Origin: Runella rosea
GTDB lineage: Bacteria; Bacteroidota; Bacteroidia; Cytophagales; Spirosomataceae
Assembly: GCF_003325355.1 (NCBI RefSeq)
Contig: NZ_CP030850.1
Coordinates: forward strand, 3,162,001 to 3,226,000
DNA length: 64,000 nt
Reading direction: 5' to 3'
Part shown: positions 1 through 7,063 of the stretch, in pieces
Numbering within the stretch: the stretch's first letter is position 1
Layout: each line of letters begins with the position of its first letter
Program-made: the position numbers and the translations under genes
The notes under the pieces: model-generated
Told to the model about the DNA's origin: nothing
Databases searched by the model: none
Seen by the model: the letters and a program-made list of their open reading frames with translations, nothing else

Positions 1-317
1 TGTCTTTGACGGGTGATTTTAAAATAATAACCGCTCAAAATGAGCAAATTTTGTCGCCTATTCACCTCGGCTTAGATGTGCTTGCGCCTGCCCAACTCTC
101 GGGCGGTGATACCTTGGCTGACTCCGCAAAAATTTTCTTAAACGTACTGAACGATGAAGCCACTTCTGCCCAAAAACAGGCGGTATTGGCCAATGCAGGT
201 TTAGCCCTTTACGCCGCCAACCCCTCCCTTTCGTTGACCGACGCCGTAGCCGCTGCCCGCGAATCGCTCGAAAGTAAACGGGCGTTGGCTTGCTTTAAAA
301 AGTTAATCGAAGATTGA
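1..317 (+). CDS. trpD: Anthranilate phosphoribosyltransferase, C-terminal part (cut by window edge)
   Basis: The frame is open from the first bases and ends at the TGA at 315-317, so only about the last 105 residues are present. They show the C-terminal TrpD pattern: HLGLDVLAP, then GGDTLADSAKIFLNVLN, then an alanine-rich helix (QAVLANAGLALYA) and a closing AAARESLESKRAL helix. TrpD transfers phosphoribosyl from PRPP to anthranilate, the second step from chorismate to tryptophan. The identification is supported by trpC, trpF and trpB downstream on the same strand. The TTG at position 6 is an internal leucine, not a start; the true start lies upstream of the window. Confidence 0.93.
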   Translation, partial: SLTGDFKIITAQNEQILSPIHLGLDVLAPAQLSGGDTLADSAKIFLNVLNDEATSAQKQAVLANAGLALYAANPSLSLTDAVAAARESLESKRALACFKKLIED

Positions 318-318
318 T

Positions 319-918
319 ATGAGCCAAATCAGCTTCAGCGATTTAGATCCAAACGGCATTTATACATACGCCGACTACCTGAAATGGACTTTTGACGAGC
401 GCATTGAACTCATCAAAGGAAAAATCTTCAATATGTCGCCTGCGCCCGCCAGAAGGCATCAGAAAATTTCGGGAAAGTTATCATTAACAATCGGTAATTA
501 CCTTGAAGGAAAATCTTGTGAAATGTATACCGCGCCTTTTGACGTAAGGCTCACGCCGCTGAAAGGAAAAAAGCGCAAAGACGACCAAATTTATACGGTA
601 GTTCAGCCCGATATATGCGTTATTTGTGATGTAGATAAACTCGACGACCGAGGCTGTATTGGCGCTCCCGATTTAATCATAGAAATCTTATCGCCCGGAC
701 ATACGAAAAAGGAAATGAGCGACAAATTTCAGGTCTATGAAGAAAACGGAGTAACGGAATATTGGTTGGTCGAACCCAACGACAACGTAATTTTTGTTTA
801 CGTACTGAATGATGAAGGAAAATACATTGGCCTAAGGCCGTATACAGAAGGTGACATACTTACTTCAAGCGTTCTTCCAGGGCTTGAAGTAGCAGTCAGC
901 AGAATTTTTGAACCATAA
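319..918 (+). CDS. Uma2 family (DUF820) putative restriction-endonuclease-fold protein inside the trp operon
   Basis: A 199-residue protein with the Uma2/DUF820 pattern of the PD-(D/E)XK nuclease fold: an N-terminal TYADYLKW/ERIELIKGKIF segment, a central QPDICVICD strand, and the core motif GAPDLIIEILSPGHTKKEM followed by KFQVYEENGVTEYWLVEP. The Asp and Glu of PDLIIEILSP are the expected metal-binding residues. The family is very abundant in cyanobacteria and Bacteroidota, and its biological role is poorly defined. The ATG follows the trpD stop after one base, and its TAA overlaps the trpC ATG (TAATG), so it is probably translated with the trp genes. No link to tryptophan synthesis is known; it may be a passenger gene that landed in the operon. 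Confidence 0.88.
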   Translation: MSQISFSDLDPNGIYTYADYLKWTFDERIELIKGKIFNMSPAPARRHQKISGKLSLTIGNYLEGKSCEMYTAPFDVRLTPLKGKKRKDDQIYTVVQPDICVICDVDKLDDRGCIGAPDLIIEILSPGHTKKEMSDKFQVYEENGVTEYWLVEPNDNVIFVYVLNDEGKYIGLRPYTEGDILTSSVLPGLEVAVSRIFEP

Positions 919-1721
919 TGAACATTTTAGATAAAATAGTAGCCCACAAACGAATCGAAGTAGCCGAAGCTAAATCAAAAGTAAGCACCGCCGACCTCGA
1001 AAAAGCGCCTTTATTCGGTCGTAAAACATTGTCGCTAAAACAAGCGCTGACTGCCGAAGGAGCTTCGGGCGTTATTTCGGAATTTAAACGTAAATCTCCT
1101 TCCAAAGGCATCATTAACGATGGTGTATTGCCCGAAATTGTCACCAAAGGTTACGTAGAAGCGGGGGCTTGCGGCTTATCGGTGCTGACCGATACCGAAT
1201 TTTTTGGGGGTACTTTTGACGATTTCGCCAAAGCACGTGCCGCCAATCCTTCGACGCCCATGCTTCGCAAAGACTTCATGATTGATGAATACCAGTTGTG
1301 GGAAGCCAAAGCCATCGGTGCCGACGTGATTTTGCTCATTGCCGCCTGCCTAACGCCCGCCGAAGTTCGACACCTAGGTCGTAAAGCACAAGAACTGGGC
1401 TTGGAGGTATTGCTCGAAGTACACGACCGTGAAGAATTGGAACAAAGTGTGTGCGAATATGTTGATATGGTAGGTGTAAATAATCGAAACCTGAAAACAT
1501 TTGTCACTTCGATTGAAACTTCTCTGGAATTGGCGCAACTTATCCCCGATAATTTCGTCAAAATATCAGAAAGTGGGTTGAAAAATGCCGAGACGATTTT
1601 ACAATTGCGGGAGGCGGGTTATCAGGGTTTCCTGATTGGTGAATCTTTTATGGTTACCGAAAACCCCGGATTGGCGTTGAAAGAGCTGATTGGCCGCTTT
1701 CAACTCACAAGTAATCAATAA
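918..1721 (+). CDS. trpC: Indole-3-glycerol phosphate synthase
   Basis: 267 residues, the normal length for monofunctional TrpC. It closes the ring of 1-(o-carboxyphenylamino)-1-deoxyribulose 5-phosphate to give indole-3-glycerol phosphate. The (beta/alpha)8 barrel landmarks are present in order: the catalytic SEFKRKSPSKG stretch near residues 54-64, LRKDFMID near 116-123 with its conserved lysine, VLLEVHDREEL, GVNNRNLKTF, KISESGL and the phosphate-binding GFLIGESFM near the C-terminus. The ATG overlaps the Uma2 stop by one base, which suggests translational coupling. trpF follows 16 bases later. Confidence 0.97.
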   Translation: MNILDKIVAHKRIEVAEAKSKVSTADLEKAPLFGRKTLSLKQALTAEGASGVISEFKRKSPSKGIINDGVLPEIVTKGYVEAGACGLSVLTDTEFFGGTFDDFAKARAANPSTPMLRKDFMIDEYQLWEAKAIGADVILLIAACLTPAEVRHLGRKAQELGLEVLLEVHDREELEQSVCEYVDMVGVNNRNLKTFVTSIETSLELAQLIPDNFVKISESGLKNAETILQLREAGYQGFLIGESFMVTENPGLALKELIGRFQLTSNQ

Positions 1722-1737
1722 CTAACCGACTAGCCGG

Positions 1738-2388
1738 ATGATGAAAATTAAAGTGTGTGGAATGCGGGACACGGCCAACTTGGCTGAATTAGTGGAATTG
1801 AAGCCTGATTTTATCGGATTCATTTTTTATGATAAATCGCCCCGCTTTGTGGGGGAAAACCTCGACGAGGAATTCATAAAAAGTATTCCAAAACCCATCA
1901 AAAAAGTAGGTGTTTTTGTCAATGCAAACCCGGACTATATTCTTCGGATGGCAAAAAAATATGATTTGCAGTACGTGCAGCTCCACGGCCACGAAACCCC
2001 CGATTTTTGCCGTACCATCAAAATGCGCGGCGTCAATATCATCAAGGCGTTTTCAATCGAATCGGACTTTAATTTTGCAATGCTTAATAACTATAAGCCC
2101 CATTGTGACTACTTCCTTTTTGACGCCAAAGGAGCCAATCCAGGCGGCAACGGAATCACGTTTGACTGGAGTATTTTGAATCGTTACGACAACGACCGCC
2201 CTTTTTTCCTAAGCGGTGGACTTTCTTTGGAAAATATCGTTCAAATCAATGAATTAAAGGCGAAAATCTATGGTTTGGATGTAAACAGCAAATTTGAAAC
2301 AGCTCCTGCGGTGAAAGATATTGACGCCCTGCGCCAACTGTTTGAGTTGATTCGCCCGATTGAAGAAGAGGAAGAAATAGAAGCGTAA
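1738..2388 (+). CDS. trpF: Phosphoribosylanthranilate isomerase
   Basis: 216 residues, typical for TrpF, which isomerises N-(5-phosphoribosyl)anthranilate by an Amadori rearrangement. The N-terminal KIKVCGM holds the catalytic cysteine (Cys7) and FDAKGANPGGNG holds the catalytic aspartate (Asp129). GFIFYDKSPR, YVQLHG and FFLSGGLSLENI are the other conserved barrel strands. Two adjacent ATGs (1738 and 1741) are equally possible starts. The acidic tail (IEEEEEIEA) is a lineage-specific extension. It lies 16 bases after trpC and about 57 before the preferred trpB start. Confidence 0.96.
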   Translation: MMKIKVCGMRDTANLAELVELKPDFIGFIFYDKSPRFVGENLDEEFIKSIPKPIKKVGVFVNANPDYILRMAKKYDLQYVQLHGHETPDFCRTIKMRGVNIIKAFSIESDFNFAMLNNYKPHCDYFLFDAKGANPGGNGITFDWSILNRYDNDRPFFLSGGLSLENIVQINELKAKIYGLDVNSKFETAPAVKDIDALRQLFELIRPIEEEEEIEA

Positions 2389-2445
2389 ACATACTTTTGA
2401 ATAACGTTCAGCTCCCGCGAGTTGAGCCAAGCACTATTCGCACAC

Positions 2446-3642
2446 ATGACCGCACTACAAAATCAATCCGCCTATCAAGTCAATGAACGCGGATACTACG
2501 GACAATTCGGTGGCGCCTACATCCCCGAAATGCTGTACCCAAACGTTGAAGAACTTCGCGATAATTACCTAAAAATCATCGCCCAACCCGACTTCCAGGA
2601 GGAATTTCAAGGGCTCCTCCGCGACTATGTAGGCCGCCCAACGCCACTCTATTTAGCACAGCGCCTTTCCGATAAATACAACACCACCATTTATCTCAAA
2701 CGCGAAGACCTTTGCCATACAGGGGCGCACAAAATCAATAATACCATTGGGCAAATCCTGCTCGCAAAGCGGCTCGGTAAGCAGAAAATCGTGGCCGAAA
2801 CGGGCGCTGGTCAACACGGCGTAGCCACAGCCACCGTGTGCGCGCTGATGGGCATGGAGTGCATCGTGTACATGGGCGAAATCGACATTCAGCGTCAGGC
2901 ACCCAACGTGGCCCGCATGAAGATGCTCGGCGCGGAGGTTCGTCCCGCAAGCAGCGGTTCCAAAACCCTCAAAGATGCCACCAACGAGGCCATGCGTCAC
3001 TGGATCAACAATCCTACCGATACCCACTACATCATCGGCTCAGTGGTAGGTCCCCACCCTTATCCCGACATGGTGGCGCGCTTTCAGTCTGTTATCTCGG
3101 AAGAAATCAAAAAACAATTGCTTGAAAAAACAGGCTCCGAACTCCCCGATTACGTCATTGCGTGCGTGGGAGGCGGGTCTAACGCCGCAGGCGCTTTTTA
3201 TCATTTCTTGGATGATGAGTCCGTAAAACTCGTTGCCGCCGAAGCAGGTGGGCACGGAATCACGTCGGGCTTGTCGGCAGCTACCACGTTTTTGGGCAAA
3301 ATTGGCGTTTTACACGGCAGCAAAAGCATCCTGATGCAAACCGAAGACGGACAGGTGGTAGAGCCGCATTCTATTTCGGCAGGGTTGGACTATCCAGGCA
3401 TTGGGCCAATGCACGCGCATTTACACGATAGCCACCGTGCGTTGTTTTATGCCATTACCGACGACGAATCCATCGCTTCTGCCATGGAGCTTTCCAAGTT
3501 GGAAGGAATCATTCCTGCGCTTGAAAGTGCCCACGCCTTGGCAGTATTGCCTTACCTGAAAGCGGCCCCTAACGAAACGGTTGTGATTAACCTATCTGGT
3601 CGCGGGGATAAAGATTTGGCTACTTATATGAAGTACTTATAA
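2446..3642 (+). CDS. trpB: Tryptophan synthase beta chain
   Basis: 398 residues from the ATG at 2446, matching the usual TrpB1 length. An upstream in-frame TTG (2422) would add eight residues and is less likely. TrpB condenses indole with serine using PLP. Signatures: [13 protein letters not shown] at the N-terminus, the PLP lysine in [16 protein letters not shown] (Lys96), [13 protein letters not shown] with the catalytic glutamate, the phosphate-binding GGGSNAAG and the C-terminal NLSGRGDKD. TrpB normally works as an alpha2beta2 complex with TrpA and channels indole. trpA, usually next in the operon, is not found downstream here. Confidence 0.97.
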   Translation: MTALQNQSAYQVNERGYYGQFGGAYIPEMLYPNVEELRDNYLKIIAQPDFQEEFQGLLRDYVGRPTPLYLAQRLSDKYNTTIYLKREDLCHTGAHKINNTIGQILLAKRLGKQKIVAETGAGQHGVATATVCALMGMECIVYMGEIDIQRQAPNVARMKMLGAEVRPASSGSKTLKDATNEAMRHWINNPTDTHYIIGSVVGPHPYPDMVARFQSVISEEIKKQLLEKTGSELPDYVIACVGGGSNAAGAFYHFLDDESVKLVAAEAGGHGITSGLSAATTFLGKIGVLHGSKSILMQTEDGQVVEPHSISAGLDYPGIGPMHAHLHDSHRALFYAITDDESIASAMELSKLEGIIPALESAHALAVLPYLKAAPNETVVINLSGRGDKDLATYMKYL

Positions 3643-3707
3643 TTATTGAAAATCTCTCGCCTTCCTCACAATAATTATAATCAATTCAAAAACTTTGAAT
3701 GGGACTT

Positions 3708-3755
3708 AACTTATCCAATGGGTCATGCGAAAGCAGGGCAACCATTGGATAAGTT
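3708..3755. repeat. 15-bp perfect inverted repeat with 18-nt loop after trpB
   Basis: The arms 3708-3722 and 3741-3755 are exact reverse complements (core cttatccaatgg / ccattggataag) around an 18-nt spacer. The repeat lies 66 bases downstream of the trpB stop. No T-run follows, so a classical intrinsic terminator is uncertain. It could still act as a 3' stem-loop for the trp transcript, or be an end of the debris that follows. Confidence 0.6.
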
Positions 3756-3829
3756 TACCTATTGTTCAGAGCACAAGAGATAAAACGAGTTTGCGGTTGT
3801 TTTTGAAAAACCCCAAAATGGCCATCCAC

Positions 3830-4123
3830 CCACATGATCGACTGGGCCATTATTGCGGGTTCGAGCTCGGTGCGGCAGTTTGTGAAGATCAGTGCCCACA
3901 CATGATGGCGGGCGGTTTCAGCAACGAGCAGATCAACGGAATTCAGGAAGTATATCGCTACATTTATCTGCGCGGCTTCAACAATACCGAAGCCCTGGAG
4001 CACATCGAGTTGGAATTGGCTCCCTCCGCCGAGCGCGACGAAATTGTAAATTTTATACGCAATTCCGAACGCGGTATCATCAAAGCCCCCACAAGTACAA
4101 GCAGCGACAATGGCGATGATTAG
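3830..4123 (+). pseudogene. lpxA fragment (UDP-N-acetylglucosamine acyltransferase), frameshifted and internally deleted
   Basis: Two reading frames together spell a shortened LpxA C-terminal half. In the frame of the ATG at 3834 the bases read M-I-DWAIIAGSSSVRQFVKISAHT and then stop. This is the late left-handed beta-helix of LpxA (compare DWAIIGG.SAVHQFVKIGAH). Right after it, in the next frame, comes MMAGGFSNEQINGIQ, then YRYIYLRGFNNTEALE and ERDEIVNFIRNSERGIIK, the LpxA C-terminal helical domain as seen in Bacteroidota. The 30-40 residues that normally lie between the GG and the RRGFS stretch are missing, and one base is lost near 3900. The frame carrying the C-terminal part is open from about 3725 to 4123, but its N-terminal third matches nothing I know. 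A functional lpxA must lie elsewhere. Confidence 0.8.
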
Positions 4124-4154
4124 TGTCTAGAAAGATTCGTTCAGAATGATTTTA

Positions 4155-4191
4155 TACCGGCAGCTGAAATTTATTTTTGGCTGCTTTTTTT
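4155..4191 (+). terminator. Probable intrinsic terminator
   Basis: The GC-rich stem gcagc (4160-4164) pairs with gctgc (4180-4184) and extends inward through G-U and A-T pairs (about 10 bp in all). Seven T residues follow at 4185-4191. It would end plus-strand transcripts coming from trpB and the lpxA remnant. Confidence 0.65.
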
Positions 4192-4288
4192 GTATGTGGG
4201 GAAGAAGTGCTTTTAATCTTAATCCTTGGGCTGTGTCTCTAAACCGTTTGAAGTAGTTAACTCGCTAATAAAAATGATGGATACATAG

Positions 4289-4480
4289 TTTAGGGAGGAT
4301 ACAGACCAAGGTGTAGTGGAAGCGGACGAAACCGTAGGCGGCAAAAAGTCCAACAAGCACAAGTCAAAGAGACAGGAAAATACGCAGAGGCGCAGTACGA
4401 AAGTAAAAACGCCTGTGTTTGGAATGTTGTAACGCAACGGTAGAGTTGTAGCAATGACAGTTTCGATGCCTTTGTTGGTG
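4289..4480 (+). pseudogene. IS1595-family (ISXO2-like) transposase remnant
   Basis: One frame reads FREDTDQGVVEADETVGGKK, then KHKSKRQENTQRRSTKVKTPVFGML, a nonsense TAA at 4430-4432, then RNGRVVAMTVS. This is the catalytic start of an ISXO2/IS1595 transposase, in which the first Asp of the DDE-type triad lies in VEADETYVGGK and is followed by a basic run and KTPVFGM. Here the Tyr of ETYVGGK is missing, a stop interrupts the frame, and neither the N-terminal zinc-ribbon region nor the later catalytic residues can be found. The rest of 4124-4747 holds only short repeats. Confidence 0.75.
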
Positions 4481-4669
4481 TTATCACCAACAACTTATTT
4501 TTTATTTGATGCTAAGTCGATTGACGATGATATAAATTTCGGAGAATGCACTTGTATTCAGATAGGATATTTTTGCAGTTTTGACTGTGAAAGCGAGCAG
4601 AAAGTGTGGTTGTTGCGGGGCCGCCCGTGCGGTGATAACACCAAAAACGGCTTAAAGCGAGCAGAAAGT
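4475..4669. repeat. Short repeats in the decayed strip
   Basis: Two repeats lie in this 195-base stretch. The 14-mer ttggtgttatcacc (4475-4488) recurs as its exact reverse complement ggtgataacaccaa at 4631-4644. The 16-mer aaagcgagcagaaagt occurs directly at 4590-4605 and 4654-4669. They may be footprints of the insertion or excision of the IS1595-like element or of another element. No coding sequence is recognisable here. Confidence 0.5.
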
Positions 4670-4747
4670 AATTCTTTCTTTTTCGATAATAAGGGTAAAG
4701 AGTTTGGGAAGCCACAGACCATGGGCTAGGCTTCTTCCTGAAGGATA

Positions 4748-5173
4748 TTATTTCTTCCGGATTTGAAAATTAAATGTGTTTATTTTCCCATATTCACTTC
4801 TTTGAATATTTATGGGATTTCCTAACTCTTCATAAATTCCATTTTGTAAAATCCACATACTATGATTTGGAGATATACTAAAAATACCTACTATTTTTAA
4901 CTCTGCCTGATCGGTAGTAGAAGGTATAACATATGATAGAGTATAACTACCCAACGTATTAGATATCTCTCTAGTACTAAAAGTATTGATGACAGAAAGA
5001 CCCCTTCTGGCATTTCCGGAGAAAAGAAATTCTACCCCTTCCATGGGCAAATTGTTTTCATCTGTTACCTTCCCGGTCACGATAGTGGGATCAGATGGGA
5101 AGTTTTTCTCACATGCCGCAAGGGTCAATAGGGGTAGTGTGGTTGCTGCGCTCAAAAATTGTCGTCGTTTCAT
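4748..5173 (-). CDS. Putative lipoprotein with a carboxypeptidase-regulatory-like domain
   Basis: 141 residues. The N-terminus MKRRQFLSAATTLPLLTLAAC is an export signal ending in a good lipobox (LAAC, Cys21), so the protein is probably an envelope lipoprotein. The mature part opens with TIVTGKVTDENNLPMEGVEF, the typical first strands of the CarboxypepD_reg/CNA-B-like fold often used as a spacer or carbohydrate-binding module in Bacteroidota. The rest (residues 60-141) is beta-rich with no further motif. Function unknown. It stands alone between degraded sequence and another small exported protein. Confidence 0.7.
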   Translation of the reverse strand: MKRRQFLSAATTLPLLTLAACEKNFPSDPTIVTGKVTDENNLPMEGVEFLFSGNARRGLSVINTFSTREISNTLGSYTLSYVIPSTTDQAELKIVGIFSISPNHSMWILQNGIYEELGNPINIQRSEYGKINTFNFQIRKK

Positions 5174-5336
5174 AGCGTTTATGTTTTTAATACAATTCTA
5201 AAGATAAGTATGTAGAAGATAGGCGAGTTTTAAGTTTTTGTGAAATCCCCCGTTTTGCGTTGTGTTCTTTGAACATTGTGTACAACGGGGAACTTAATAA
5301 ATACATAGTAACTATTTTTTCAAGGTTAGTCACACC

Positions 5337-5696
5337 CTATGGTCTTGGAATAAGAACACTATCATTGTCATTTTTAATAATAAACAGCGATAATATCTTC
5401 CAGTTATCCTCGTTTTTTTTTATTTTTCCCTTGAAAAATAACTTTGCATTACTGCCAGAGAAAATAGCGTTAAAAGTTATAGTGTCTTTCTCTATATCTA
5501 CAAAATTACTTACTTCAACATTACTTGCTCTAAATACTCCCATTTGCTTTGATAAATCTTCATTTTTTGAGACTATTTCATAAAGCTGTTCATCTAAATC
5601 AGGGGTATTATTAACGCCTATTAAGTTAATTGTTAGCTCAATTATTACAACAACAGCTATAATGACTCCAATAATAATGATAATATACTTCTTCAT
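5337..5696 (-). CDS. Small membrane-anchored protein of unknown function
   Basis: 119 residues. It starts MKKYIIIIIGVIIAVVVIIE, a single strongly hydrophobic segment after two lysines, so it is an N-in membrane anchor or an uncleaved signal. A predicted extracytoplasmic domain of about 90 residues follows, with alternating strands (TITFNAIFSGSNAKLFFKGKIKK, split by glycines) and a Trp-containing NWKILSLFI strand. The layout is faintly like COA1/Tim21-type small domains, but I do not claim homology. It is A+T-rich compared with its neighbours and flanked by repeats, so it may be acquired. Confidence 0.55.
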   Translation of the reverse strand: MKKYIIIIIGVIIAVVVIIELTINLIGVNNTPDLDEQLYEIVSKNEDLSKQMGVFRASNVEVSNFVDIEKDTITFNAIFSGSNAKLFFKGKIKKNEDNWKILSLFIIKNDNDSVLIPRP

Positions 5697-5724
5697 TTTC
5701 TTAATTATGGTTTAGTATTCCACT

Positions 5725-5853
5725 CGTTGTGCGTAGTGTTCTTTAAACACTGCGTACTGAACATAAAAAGCCGTTTGTAACGGCTCTACCACCGTTGTGC
5801 GTAGTGTTCAGGGAACACTGCGTACTAAATATAAACAGCCGTCTATGACGGCC
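5725..5853. repeat. Two tandem copies (68-bp period) of a hairpin repeat
   Basis: Copy 1 starts at 5725 and copy 2 at 5793. Each reads cgttgtgcgtagtgttc, then a short loop, then aacactgcgtact, then about 10 A-rich bases, then agccgt.....acggc. Each copy therefore contains two palindromes: gtgttc/gaacac inside complementary flanks, and agccgt/acggct. A diverged relative (cgttttgcgttgtgttcttt, then gaacattgtgtacaacgggg) lies at 5250-5288. The layout resembles REP/BIME-type repeats, and a RAYT remnant lies immediately next to it. Confidence 0.7.
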
Positions 5854-5889
5854 TACAAAGCTGCAGACGCAAAAAAATGTCCGTAAATT

Positions 5890-6127
5890 TCATATCAATT
5901 CTACCTCTAAAAGCCCTTTTTGATTGTTCATATAATCTCGTGCGGAAGAATATCTGTATTCCCATGGCTCATCTACCAATCTTGCCTTTACAGAATTTTC
6001 GTGGATATAGGCCAATTTTTGGTCAATAAATTTATTACTTATCAGTTCGATGGGATGGTTTTCCTGTTGCCAAAAGCGAATCGTCGCACCGTTGGTAATT
6101 TTATTCTTGGCATTATCTTCCCCACAT
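5890..6127 (-). pseudogene. REP-associated tyrosine transposase (RAYT, IS200/IS605-like) remnant
   Basis: Read on the minus strand from about 6127 to the TGA at 5890-5892, one frame gives RFWQQENHPIELISNKFIDQ, then KLAYIHENSVKARLV, then DEPWEYRYSSARDYM and KGLLEVELI. This is the characteristic C-terminal third of the Bacteroidota transposase/Y1_Tnp (RAYT) family (FWQQ.NHPIEL, KL.YIH.NPV..G.V, YSSARDY, GLLE). The N-terminal two thirds, with the HUH metal site and catalytic tyrosine, are missing: the frame runs into a stop just beyond 6127. The plus-strand frame at 5920-6150 is its antisense shadow. Confidence 0.82.
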
Positions 6128-6200
6128 CAACATTTCACCCCCAAAACTAAGTAATTTCTCGACTTCTCCTCTTTTCTAAGAAAGCATACTTTCTTTCTTC

Positions 6201-7010
6201 ATGAAAAGCCTATCTTATCTACTTTCGTTTGTTATCTTACTGACAATAACCCATTTAAGCGCGGCACAAACGCCTCCTGCCACTCCCGCTTTTTGGCCTG
6301 AAGGCAAACGCGTGGCGCTCAGTCTCAGCTTTGACGATGCACGTTTGAGTCAGGTGGATGTGGGAACCAAGCTGTTTGATGAATACGGCGTAAAAGCCAC
6401 CTTCTTTGTGCTGACATCGAGCGTGAGCAAACGCCTTGACGCGTGGAAGCAGGCCATTGCCAACGGCCACGAAATCGGCAACCACACCGAACAACATCCG
6501 TGCAGCGGAAATTTCCCGTGGGCCAAACCCAAAGCCCTTGAAGAGTACACCCTCGATAAGATGAAAAGTGAGTTGATTCGCACCAACAAAGCCCTCGAAG
6601 AGCAATTGGGCATCACGCCGAGGGTATTTGCGTACCCTTGCGGGCAAACATTTGTGGGGCGTGGTGTAAATACCAAAAGCTATATTCCGCTCATTGCTGA
6701 ATTGTTTTCAGTAGGACGAGGCTGGCTCGACGAAGGCCCAAACGACCCTACGTTTTGCGACATGGCCCAACTGACGGGCATGGAAATGGACGGCAAAGAG
6801 TTTGAACAAATTCTCCCCATCATCGAAAATGCCAAGAAAACGGGGCATTGGGTCGTTTTGGCGGGGCACGAAGTGGGCGAATCAGGTAATCAAACTGCCC
6901 GCGTTGCGATGTTGAGGAAGCTGTGCGAATACGCCCAAAATCCCGCCAACGGTGTGTGGATTGCTCCCATCGGAACGGTTGCTAAGTATGTTCAGGAAAA
7001 AAGAAAATGA
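6201..7010 (+). CDS. Secreted polysaccharide deacetylase (NodB domain, CE4)
   Basis: 269 residues with a cleavable signal peptide (hydrophobic residues 5-20, cleavage near AAQ at 21-23). The NodB motifs are present: SLSFDDARLS (Asp45-Asp46; the second would bind metal), GHEIGNHTEQHP (metal-binding His95 and His99), the YPCG motif 3 near residue 145, and VLAGHEVG for the late catalytic His. CE4 enzymes remove acetyl groups from N-acetylated or O-acetylated sugars in the periplasm or outside the cell; the substrate cannot be read from the sequence. The next gene starts at or just after this stop, so the two may be co-transcribed. A 7-bp palindrome (aagaaag cata ctttctt) sits just upstream of the ATG. 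Confidence 0.9.
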   Translation: MKSLSYLLSFVILLTITHLSAAQTPPATPAFWPEGKRVALSLSFDDARLSQVDVGTKLFDEYGVKATFFVLTSSVSKRLDAWKQAIANGHEIGNHTEQHPCSGNFPWAKPKALEEYTLDKMKSELIRTNKALEEQLGITPRVFAYPCGQTFVGRGVNTKSYIPLIAELFSVGRGWLDEGPNDPTFCDMAQLTGMEMDGKEFEQILPIIENAKKTGHWVVLAGHEVGESGNQTARVAMLRKLCEYAQNPANGVWIAPIGTVAKYVQEKRK

Positions 7011-7063
7011 GTTCGATACTCATTATTCATTTTAAGCTAATTAATAAAAAAACCTCTTGCATC

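Noticed and set aside
2422-2445. Upstream TTG start for trpB, adding eight residues
   Set aside because: The ATG at 2446 gives the standard TrpB length and N-terminus, and the added residues match nothing known in TrpB.
4454-4729. 91-codon plus-strand frame
   Set aside because: Its start is the continuing frame of the IS1595 remnant and its remainder is repeat-rich with no family match.
5920-6150. 76-codon plus-strand frame
   Set aside because: It is the antisense of the RAYT remnant, which is clearly recognisable on the minus strand.
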